Source of the DNA: Terfezia claveryi
Taxonomy: Eukaryota; Ascomycota; Pezizomycetes; Pezizales; Pezizaceae
Length of the DNA stretch: 18,196 nt
Direction: 5' to 3'
Assembly (NCBI GenBank): GCA_015179025.1
Contig: WHUX01000586.1
Span: 1-18,196, forward strand
The translations under genes were made by a program, and so were the position numbers. The notes beneath the pieces are model-generated. The model made no database searches and was not told the DNA's origin. It saw nothing but the letters and a program-made list of their open reading frames with translations. Shown here in pieces: positions 1-7,097 of this stretch. Each line of letters starts with the position of its first letter. Positions within the stretch are counted from its first letter, which is position 1.

Positions 1-536
1 TTATATGTACTTCGCTTATAGCTCGCTTATTCCATTAAAGAATTCTTATCCGAGACAACTAAATTCAATTTCAGATACGTTACCAATCCCCGATACTATC
101 AGAATTACCATCCGACAATATCCGAAGGCATCTAATTATGTTTCCGGCAATATTCACTTAATAGTGTCTAGTGTCCATTGAAAATAATTTTCAACTGTAC
201 ATAACTCTATGATAGAAAACTGTGGGTCATAAGTAGATTACCATTGGAAAGGTATCAACGCATAGAAGATTATAGAATCTTAGTTTATCTCGATACCCAA
301 ATTATTCATGGAGTTATTACCAATAATAAGTAAACCTACTCATAGACTTATATGACCATATTAAAAGTCTTATATCTCCATGAGTTTAACTCCAATCATA
401 AAAGGGATTGTAGAAATGGAATCAGGACGAAGAGTAGGCCTAGATAGAACCTTGAAACATTAAATTCGGAGAACTTTATGTTTTGGCCCTACCTTTAGCC
501 TCTGTCCTGGGTGCACTCCCTTATAGTGTCACCGGA

Positions 537-557
537 CGCACTTTGGTCTAAAGTGCG
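537..557. repeat. Perfect hairpin inside the family-A LTR
   Basis: Arms CGCACTTT and AAAGTGCG flank a five-base loop. The same structure occurs in the other two family-A LTRs at 2742-2762 and 13979-13999, with changes only in the loop. Its function is unknown; a regulatory site or an RNA stem in the LTR transcript is possible. Confidence 0.6.
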
Positions 558-608
558 CCCTCATGGCTTCATTTTTTTATTTATTTTTACCGAATTATTT
601 TCCTGCAG

Positions 609-657
609 TTCAGGGTAATAATTCAATATTCAGGGTAACGCCAAGACTTCAGGGTAA
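609..657. repeat. Three spaced copies of TTCAGGGTAA in the family-A LTR
   Basis: The decamer TTCAGGGTAA occurs at 609-618, 629-638 and 648-657, with starts 20 and 19 bases apart. In the LTR of the well-preserved copy it occurs at 14051, 14071 and 14090 with the same spacing. Evenly phased identical sites inside an LTR suggest a binding-site cluster, but no factor is recognised. Confidence 0.55.
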
Positions 658-981
658 CAGCTAATATATAGCTAGCATATATACGCATATAGTCAGCATA
701 TTAATCTGAGTATAACTATTGAACCGTTAATCGAATTCTTATGAAACTTGAACCGTAGCTCCCTCAAGGGTCTATGGACGTTCCATAAGTATTTTAACTA
801 TCTAGGATGATTATAAACCACTCTGAGGTTCATACCCGTTTCATATACTTAATTCTTATAGATAAGTATTAGAAATATTTACACTACACTGCTAAGAGTG
901 TACCTAGAGTTCATGTAGATTCTAGGGTCATTCTATAAGGGCCCAAGTACCTTTGGTAGGGCTGGATGTCACCCTATGACA

Positions 982-2077
982 ATAGGAACACATTTTGATG
1001 GATTTCTTCACTGATTTACCACCTGTCAAAGTGTATAATCAAATCTAGGTTATTGTTGATAGATTTACTAAGATGTCACATTTCATTCCCTTAAAGAACT
1101 GGAAGGCAAAAGAGTTGTCTAGGATATTTGTCAAGGAGGTTTGGAGGCTGCATAGATTACCAAAGAGGGTTGTTTCGGATTAGGATTTAGTATTTACAAG
1201 TTCGTTTTGGATGGAGGTAATGCGGTTATTAGGAGTTGAGTTGGATAAGTCCTCGGCATGTCATCCCCAAACCGATAGTCAAACTAAATGAAACAACTAG
1301 ACCCTTGAGCATTATCTCTGGATGTATTGCTGTTGGGATTAGGATGACTGGGTCGAGTTATTACCATTTGCCAAGTTCTATTATAATAACACTGTCCACT
1401 TTAGTACTAAACTTACACTATTCTTCGCTGCATATGCTCAACACTCAGAAAACAATTTCCAGAACCCAACCGAAGCCTCAACTGAATCGAACAACCCTGA
1501 AGTAGTTAAGACAGTTGAAACCTTGAACGCAATGAGGGAGACTATGAGGGAGTACATGAAGGCAGCGCAGGACCAGATGTCCAAATACTATAATTTCAAG
1601 GGAGCAGAAAAGGAACTGATATTCAAAGTGGGAGATTGGGTCATGGTCAATGCAAAGAACATCAAAACAAGGCGTCCGACAAAGAAGCTTGAATACAAGT
1701 TACGAGGGAAGTTTAGAATTAAATGGCTTATTAGAACTTATGCCTATGTGTTAGAGCTTTCTCCAAATACAAGCAAAACTCACCCAGTTTTTCATGTTAG
1801 TTTGTTGGAACCCTACCACCTTAACACGATTGCCGGCAGACGCTCACCAACACCCCCTCTAGTCAACCTCGAAGAGTCGGAATACTAGGTAGAAAAAGTT
1901 AGTATGAGTGACTTCAGGAAAGGACGGGTTATGTATTTAGTCTTTTGGAAGGGTTACAGTCCTGATGACAATACATGGGAACCATATGAGAACCTGAAGG
2001 ATAGAGCAGCCGATTTAATTCGAAAATTCCATCTGGATAATCCTCATAAGCCTCGGGACCCTGATGTTATCTTGTGA
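982..2077 (+). pseudogene. Gypsy integrase core and chromodomain (pol 3' end), dead copy
   Basis: One reading frame runs from 983 to the natural TGA at 2075-2077 without any frameshift. It aligns with the minus-strand pol at 14663-15760. Recognisable in order are the first integrase Asp region (MDF, DLPPVK), the second Asp region (VVSD followed by a stop), the HPQTD region, the GDWVMV C-terminal fold, the HPVFHVSLLEPYH motif, and a chromodomain with YLVFWKGY and TWEPYENL. Stops at 983, 1046, 1181, 1289, 1298, 1340 and 1886 interrupt it. Against the intact copy these are TGG to TAG, CGG to TAG, CGA to TGA or CAG to TAG, all transitions. The zinc-binding N-terminus, RT and gag are missing because of the insertion at 981/982. 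It cannot encode an active integrase. Confidence 0.92.
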
Positions 2078-2321
2078 GGATTTTTCATTTTTTTCTATTA
2101 TTAGGTATTAGGTTTTTTGAATTATCTTTACGTTGTTGTTTTACCTGTATTTCTTATGCCATATTGTCCCAGGGGTGTAATAAGACGTACGCAGCTATGT
2201 TTTGCCTGTCATACATGAGTACTGGTCCTTAAGCCCCATCCATTGTTGTTAGTAGCAATAATAATTCTGGTTGCATAATCAATTAGGTTCTTGCGGATAA
2301 CAACTTTAAGGAGGGAGGCAC
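2078..2321 (+). other. 3' untranslated region and polypurine tract of A3
   Basis: This stretch lies between the pol stop and the 3' LTR and holds no gene. It ends in a purine-rich run (about 2308-2319, AAGGAGGGAGG) directly before the LTR, which is the expected plus-strand primer for reverse transcription. The matching region of the intact copy is 14422-14662, where the tract reads AAGGGGGAGG and a perfect hairpin precedes it; here that hairpin has decayed. Confidence 0.75.
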
Positions 2322-3781
2322 TATCACGGGGTGACATCCAGCCATACCAAAGGTACTTGTGCCCTCATAGAAGGACCCTAGAATCTGTATAGACTCTAGG
2401 TACACTCTTAGCAGTATGGTGCAAACGTTTCTAATACCTATCTATAAAAGTTAAGTATATGAAATGGGTATAAACCTTTGATTGGTTTATAATCATCTTA
2501 GATGGTTAAGACCCTTATATAACGTCCATAGACCCTTGAGGGAGCTACGGTTTAAGTTTCATAAGTATCCAATTAAAGGTTCTATATTTATACCCAGATT
2601 AATATGCTATCTATATGCCTACATATACTAGCTATTAGCTATTACCCTAAAGTCTTGGCATTACCCTGAATATTGAATTATTACCCTGAATTGCAGGAAA
2701 ATAATTCCGTAAAAATAAATAAAAAAATGAAGCCATGAGGGCGCACTTTAGACTAAAGTGCGTCTGGTGACACTATAAGGTAGTGCACTCAGGACAGAGG
2801 CTAAAGGTAGGGCCAAAACATAAAGTTCTCCGAATTTAATGTTTCAAGGTTCTATCTAGGCCTACTCTTCGTCCTGATTCCATTTCTGCAATCCATTTTA
2901 TGATCGGAGTTAAACTCATGGAGATATAAGACTTTTAATATGGTCATATAAGTCTACAAGGAGGTTTACTTATTATTGGTAATAACTCCATGAATAATTT
3001 AGGTATCGAGATAAACTAAGATTCTATAATCTTCTATGCGTTGATACCTTTCCAATGGTAATCTATTTTTGACCCACGGTTCTCTATTCATAGAGTTATG
3101 TGCATCTGAAAATTATTTTCAATAGATACTATATAGTATTAAGTGAATATTGTCGGAAACACAATTAGATGCCTTCGGATATTGTTGGATGGAAATTCGA
3201 TAGTATCGAGGATTAGTAATGCATCTGAAATTGAATTTAGTTGTTTCGCCTAAGTGTTCTTTAATGGGATAAGCGAGCTATTAGCAAACTATATATAACA
3301 TGCAGGCATAGAAATAATCTCTACGTTCAGGTTAGTAACCTGTGACAACTAGTGCAGATAGCAACTACATTAACAAAGGTGTGGATGGCATAACACTTAG
3401 GAAGAAATTCCGAGGTGACAGGTAGTCTCGTATTTTATAAAATATTTTTATCATAAAAATATCTATGAATACTGCAGGACATAAATAGTACAAGTAGTTC
3501 CGGTTGAATTTATTCTACCACCACCGAGTATTCGAAAGCAAGAGCATCTTGAGTACACGAAGTCTACAAAGTTCTAAGTCTTGAGTTAACTTTACATTTA
3601 ACCTACATAAAATTTATTTTATGTTGTGAAATAAAATCCATCATAAGGAACTACTGTTGGACTAAACTTTACTACTATATGATTGATATTCTGTGTTGCA
3701 GTATAGATATCATTGCGGTAGGAAATTACGGCCATCTTAATAGTTGTAAGAGTGCTATTAGTCAATAGGGCCCCTGTGATA
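2322..3781 (+). repeat. Family-A 3' LTR, complete, of A3
   Basis: This 1460-bp LTR is the reverse complement of the LTR at 12960-14421 and follows the polypurine tract. Its ends read TATCAC and GTGATA, against TGTCAC and GTGACA in the intact copy, so both termini have taken a transition. Small reading frames inside it, such as 3619-3807 on the minus strand, are not genes. The target duplication on this side would be the five bases after 3781 (TCAAT). Confidence 0.9.
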
Positions 3782-4421
3782 TCAATAATATCTACAATTC
3801 CTTCCACACCTCACTTCTGAAACCCTTCTTCCCTAATCTATTATAACTGTTCCCTTCTAGGACTCTGGAACAACCAGGACCACTTAAGGAAGATAGGTAT
3901 GAGGTAGAAAGAGTGTTGGAATTCAGGTCACAACTTGGAACAGGGAAGATGCAGTACAAGGTGAAATGCAAGGAATGGCCTCATAAGTATAGTGAGTGGG
4001 TGTATACTGATTGTGTTGATGAGTCATTGAAAAATCAATTCTGGTTGACTTCTAATAAGCAAGCAACTTACAAAAGAGAAAGGTTAGTGAGGATAAGCTT
4101 GGCAAAAATAAGATAAGGAAAGAGACCTTGGAAATGATTAATAATGAAAGAAAGAAAGTCTTTGACCCCTCTATTTCATCTAATACAGTTAAGATAGATA
4201 AAGGCAAAAGAAAAGAGGTAGACTTACCCCAATTGATGCTTAGGTATTTCTTTAAAAAAAGACAACCATAAAGGGTAATTAGTCAGTATTTTGATTATAT
4301 ACCTGTTGTTAAGGATTTCAAGCAGAGGTATGATAATGTCAGGTATGATATAGGAGCAGAAGGCAGTAGTTCCTACAAGGATAGGAACAATAGATATTAT
4401 GGATTAAATGTTGACTACTAA
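3782..4421 (+). pseudogene. Gypsy C integrase C-terminus and chromodomain, broken
   Basis: Reading from just after the A3 LTR, the frame shows SFHTSLLKPFFPN (about 3799-3837), which corresponds to the conserved HPVFHVSLL motif near the end of gypsy integrases. A TAA follows at 3844, then a chromodomain (about 3895-4050) with RYEVERVLEF, YKVKCKEWPH and SEWV. The usual Trp in the VKW core is Cys here. After the chromodomain the frame breaks near 4083. The neighbouring frame continues as a lysine-rich tail of about 110 codons, with one TAA at 4267-4269, ending at TAA 4419-4421. That tail is longer than in the other two families here. A host chromodomain gene is less likely, because the integrase motif lies upstream and a polypurine tract and LTR follow. 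Confidence 0.75.
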
Positions 4422-4470
4422 TGTACATAAATCCAGACCCTGTTTATTTCCTAGAATGGAGTTTTTATCT

Positions 4471-4483
4471 AAACAGGGAGGCA
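4471..4483 (+). promoter_or_regulatory. Polypurine tract of element C
   Basis: AAACAGGGAGGCA is purine-rich and directly precedes the TGTAAGG start of the LTR, the position of the plus-strand primer in LTR elements. The preceding 50 bases after the stop codon hold nothing else recognisable. Confidence 0.65.
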
Positions 4484-4610
4484 TGTAAGGAAGTGGCTTA
4501 CTCATACCCTATGACTAACCCTCTTCCTCACAAATGTATTTCTTATGTATTTTCTTACTCAGCAAGCATCTCAAAACACACAACATTTTGTATGCTGTCT
4601 GCCTTGCTAA

Positions 4611-4672
4611 TGTTTCACATGCTTTCACATGTTATTACATGCTTTCATATGCTTTCACATGCTTTCACATGT
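4611..4672 (+). repeat. Tandem repeat, 10-bp unit GCTTTCACAT, six units
   Basis: The decamer GCTTTCACAT repeats six times head to tail from 4611 to 4670, with one or two substitutions in some units and no length change. It lies in the presumed U3 part of LTR C, where repeated short units often act as promoter or enhancer elements. Confidence 0.85.
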
Positions 4673-4705
4673 ATAAGTCAAAGTTAAGACTTAACCTATT
4701 TTATA

Positions 4706-4733
4706 CTAGATAGTATTTGGAAGTACTATCTAG
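4706..4733. repeat. Inverted repeat in LTR C, 10-bp arms
   Basis: CTAGATAGTA and TACTATCTAG are perfect inverted arms around an 8-base loop. A smaller palindrome, GTTAAG-A-CTTAAC, precedes it at 4683-4695. Confidence 0.7.
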
Positions 4734-5060
4734 GGGATCAAATGATACTGATCTTAATCACATATAAGGGTTAGATGATAGTGCACTGCCTCAATACTGC
4801 CTCAGTGCTGGCCCATTGGAAATACATATAGTCCCCTGAATTTCCCTTCAGTTGGACAGAGAGTTAGAACTCAGAACATAGTTAGAGTACAATCAATATA
4901 GAAGTTCCACTTGTTAATCTTCTAAGTGCCTTTGGCACTCCTATACTACTTTACCTATTACAGTAATCTAATGCTACTGGTAATAACTTTAATAGTGAGG
5001 ATAAATAATATACTATTAGTAATCTACTTTATAGTATACATTACTAGCCTGAGATTATCT

Positions 5061-5090
5061 GATTAGATTAGACCCTTATCTAATCTAATC
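5061..5090. repeat. Inverted repeat near the end of LTR C, 12-bp arms
   Basis: GATTAGATTAGA and TCTAATCTAATC pair perfectly around the loop CCCTTA. Further TAATC units follow, so the right arm is itself a short tandem repeat. The site lies about 30 bases from the LTR end. Confidence 0.75.
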
Positions 5091-5123
5091 TAATCTTCTA
5101 GTCCCCCTAACAACACTTTACAC

Positions 5124-5387
5124 CTGAAAGAACTTGGATTTTCCTCTATATCTTCTGCACTTAGCACCGATGGAGAGGGAGCAGTAGATCTAACTCAAAA
5201 CCCTCGCATAAGTGATCGCAGTAAGCATATTAATGTAGCTTACCATTATGTTCATGATCTTGTCACAACTGGCAAAATCATAGTCCTGCATGTACCTGGC
5301 TCACTTATTCCAGTGGATATTTGTACCAAAGTCATACCTGGACTACAATTCTTCTTGTTGCGGGAAGATGTTTTAGGAACTAAATAA
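5124..5387 (+). pseudogene. Copia element D, RNase H C-terminal fragment
   Basis: An uninterrupted frame of 87 codons ends at TAA 5385-5387. It matches the end of Ty1/copia RNase H. STDGEGAVDL stands where copia elements have a DNQGAI-type motif, RSKHINVAYHYV corresponds to the TKHIDVRYHF motif, and VPGSLIPVDICTKV corresponds to the motif near the C-terminus that contains ADxLTK. A typical LRxxLG ending follows. The rest of the polyprotein is absent, and the fragment starts right after the LTR end of gypsy element C, so it is the 3' remnant of a copia element split by C. It has no stop codon in these 87 codons, which suggests less decay than in A3 and B. Whether it belongs to the same family as copia E (10709-12959) cannot be told, because E is cut before its RNase H. 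Confidence 0.85.
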
Positions 5388-5501
5388 TTTACTACAGTAC
5401 TCTTTTCCTATATATGAAACTCTTTTTTCCCAAAGAGTTTTTTCTTCATATACAGGTTTTTAATTAGACTGCTGAATTATTTACTGACTATTTATGCCGT
5501 G
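5388..5501 (+). other. 3' region of copia D with hairpin
   Basis: No gene. This should be the untranslated end of copia D, or the start of its 3' LTR. It contains a hairpin with perfect 9-bp arms (AAACTCTTT at 5417-5425, AAAGAGTTT at 5432-5440). Outer arms TATATGAA and TTCATATA extend the pairing with a bulge. The copia E LTR start TGTTGAG is not found here. Confidence 0.5.
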
Positions 5502-5966
5502 TGTTACGATGGCTCTAGGGATAAGGTGACCAAGGGGTACGCCGGGGCAGTGGCAAGAGGGAATCGCACATATAGGAGCGCTACGTATGTGATCTGGAGT
5601 AAGGCTAGGGGCAAAGCAAGGGCAAGAGGCAAGAGAGGCAGAGGGCAAGGGGCACGAGATATGCGGAGGCAGTTGCCACGTGTGTCGGAGGGAGGCAGCT
5701 GTGCTGCAGAGCTGTTTACGAGATAAGGGGGTCAAGGGAGGTGCACAAGTGTTGGGAGAGGCAAGGTCTAGTATTGGATATACAAGACATTGGATAGGGA
5801 TCCAATGACAGTACAAGGGTAAAGGACTTTATATACATGAGCCACTAGGGCAACAGGGGAAATAAGCTTCTCGAGATCCCTATCTCGGAAGCCCAGCTGG
5901 ATAATGATAACTCATCACCTGCGACCGCAGGTGATGACAAAGACAACTAAATACACGGTTGTGACA
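5502..5966 (-). repeat. 3' LTR of gypsy element B
   Basis: In element orientation the LTR begins with TGTCACAACC (at 5966), right after the purine-rich AAAAGAGGGA. It is taken to end at 5502, where the plus strand reads TGTTACGA; the ends are then TGTCAC and GTAACA, inverted with one mismatch. The high-coordinate end is well supported by the polypurine tract. The low end is inferred and could be 5500 instead. The 465 bp are GC-rich, unlike the DNA to the left. Reading frames on either strand here (5481-5816, 5499-5726) are low-complexity and not genes. Confidence 0.65.
5912..5937. repeat. Near-perfect palindrome in LTR B, 12-bp arms
   Basis: TCATCACCTGCG and CGCAGGTGATGA are perfect inverted arms separated by only two bases (AC). 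The site lies about 30 bases inside the LTR end next to the polypurine tract, that is at the start of U3. It could form a cruciform or bind a dimeric protein. Confidence 0.8.
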
Positions 5967-6133
5967 CTATCCCTCTTTTAGGGTGGAGCTCCAGCGACAA
6001 GGAGGCTTTGGGCATGACAACCAGCAAAATCAACACAGAAAACAACAACAACAACAACAAGAGCAAGAACAAGAACCCTAACTCCGAACAATAACAAGAA
6101 CAGAAAAAACAACAAGGATGCAAAGTCACGACC
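5967..6133 (-). other. 3' untranslated region of B with (AAC)n microsatellite and polypurine tract
   Basis: No gene. Between the pol stop and the LTR lie a trinucleotide run of AAC on the plus strand (6041-6060) with related AAG/AAC-rich sequence to 6076, and the polypurine tract (plus-strand complement about 5970-5981) next to the LTR. The minus-strand frame at 5947-6129 translates to a leucine-rich low-complexity string caused by this microsatellite. Confidence 0.65.
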
Positions 6134-7097
6134 TCAGTCGACTGGGCGAGGCTTCCTGGGGTATTGCTGGTGTAACAGGGTAACTAAATCCTGTACATTC
6201 TCCAAGTCCTCTGCGGGTTGCCAGGTAGTCTCCTCGTCTCCTACCCACTTGACCTTATACTGAACTCGCCTATAGCGTTTTCAGGAGTCCAGTACCTCCT
6301 TAACCTCCTACTACTCTTCACCTGCAATCACTATGGAAGAGGGTGGGGGGTCCTTTTGCCCGGGGAGGAGATCGTTGGCGGCTGGTTCAATCTCCAAGAC
6401 GTGAACAACTGGGTGGCATTTGATATCTTTAGGGAACTTCAACCAGTAGGTGTGAGTGCCCATATTCCCTAATACCTCATATTGCTCCAGGAACTTATGA
6501 TCCAGCTTACGAGAAGGTCGTTCTGTCCGGAAGTGCCGACTAGAGAGCCACACCTTGTCTCCTGGCTGGTATCTGGGGGCTGGCAGTCGTGATCCATTGG
6601 CGTACTCAGCTTGCCTAGCTTGCATATATTCTAGCTCCGCTTTTAGGGTGGAGTGGAGCTCAGCGAGTACAGCTGCGAACTCTTGGGCTGGGGTATCATT
6701 TCTGGCCTTCTGTAGGGGTGCTAGGGCATCCATGAACCAGGGGTGCCAACCATAGTTGGCCAGGAAGGGGGATGTTTTCAATGATTCCGAGAACTGGTTG
6801 ATGGTGGTGAATTCACAGGTTGCCAACAATGAAACCCAGTTGTCCTTCTGGTAATCAACGAAGGCCCGCAGGTATTGCTCTATAATAGTCTTCATTCTCT
6901 CCGATTGGCTGTCCGTCTGGTGGTGATATGCTGTTGACAAACGTACTTTGATCCCCAGAAGCTTGTAGAATGCTTTCCAAAAGTCTGAGGTGAACTGAGG
7001 GCCACGGTCTGACACAATGGATTCGGGAAGCCCATAATACTGGAACATGTTATTGAGGTAGAGATTGGCCAACTCCTTGGCCAAACAGGTATTCCGA
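6134..7097 (-). pseudogene. Gypsy B integrase core, C-terminus and chromodomain (pol 3' part)
   Basis: This part of pol is in a different frame from the upstream part because of a one-base loss near 7097. It reads CLAKELANLYLNN, then the second catalytic Asp in IVSDRGPQF, then HHQTDSQSERMK with the catalytic Glu. The C-terminal fold follows (YQPGDKVWLSSR, RPSRKLDHKF, HPVVHVLEIEP). After two adjacent TAG codons (6308 and 6311) and a TGA at 6281, a clear chromodomain follows with VQYKVKWVGDEETTW and QPAEDLEN, ending in RKPRPVD and the natural TGA at 6134-6136. The chromodomain stops look like mutated Gln, Trp or Arg codons. The domain order is typical of chromoviruses. The copy is inactive. Confidence 0.9.

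Larger units (their letters stand above)
1..981 (-). repeat. Family-A gypsy LTR, partial, minus orientation (copy A2)
   Basis: This is the U3-side part of a family-A LTR read backwards. From base 1 it follows the complete LTR at 12960-14421, aligning with 13443-14421, and it stops exactly at the LTR terminus (TGACA at 977-981). About 480 bp of the LTR must lie left of the window. Base 982 is already integrase coding sequence of another family-A copy in the opposite orientation, so this LTR was inserted there. It is either a solo LTR or the 5' LTR of a minus-strand element that extends leftward. The right half of its target duplication would be the five bases after 981. Confidence 0.88.
982..3781 (+). 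mobile_element. Family-A Ty3/gypsy element, 5'-truncated, decayed (copy A3)
   Basis: This is the 3' part of a plus-strand chromodomain gypsy element: integrase core to chromodomain (982-2077), a 3' untranslated stretch, a polypurine tract and a complete 3' LTR (2322-3781). Its 5' part is cut off at 982 by a family-A LTR in the opposite orientation. Its right LTR terminus abuts the integrase C-terminal coding sequence of element C, so it was itself inserted in C. It is closely related to the minus-strand copy at 12960-18196, but its pol carries many transition-type nonsense mutations, so it is older or was mutated by a silencing process. Confidence 0.9.
3782..5122 (+). mobile_element. Gypsy element C, 3' end with LTR
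   Basis: This is the 3' end of a second chromodomain gypsy family: integrase C-terminus and chromodomain (3782-4421), a short untranslated part, a polypurine tract (4471-4483) and an LTR (4484-5122). It is interrupted on the left by the A3 LTR. On the right it ends exactly where copia RNase H coding sequence starts in an open frame, which indicates that C was inserted in copia element D. The part upstream of 3782 lies left of the window. Confidence 0.75.
4484..5122 (+). repeat. 3' LTR of gypsy element C
   Basis: The boundaries are inferred from three things: the polypurine tract just before TGTAAGG, the five-base inverted ends (TGTAA and TTACA), and the resumption of copia coding sequence at 5124. 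No second copy exists in the window to confirm it. The 639 bp are AT-rich and hold a 10-bp tandem repeat and several perfect hairpins, listed separately. The reading frame at 4421-4687 runs from the untranslated region into the LTR and has no recognisable protein features. Confidence 0.65.

Noticed and set aside
3619..3807. Minus-strand 62-residue frame
   Set aside because: It lies in the family-A LTR and runs across its terminus, and no protein features are seen.
3913..4116. Stand-alone chromodomain gene of the host
   Set aside because: The upstream frame holds the gypsy integrase motif SLLKPF, and a polypurine tract and LTR follow, so it is the end of a retrotransposon pol.
4611..4672. CRISPR-like array
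   Set aside because: The units are 10 bp and directly adjacent with no spacers; this is a simple tandem repeat in an LTR of a eukaryote.
5481..5816. Open frames on both strands over 5481-5816
   Set aside because: They lie in LTR B, translate to low-complexity protein and match no family.
5947..6129. Minus-strand leucine-rich 60-residue frame resembling a signal peptide or membrane segment
   Set aside because: The leucines come from the AAC/AAG microsatellite in the 3' untranslated region of B.
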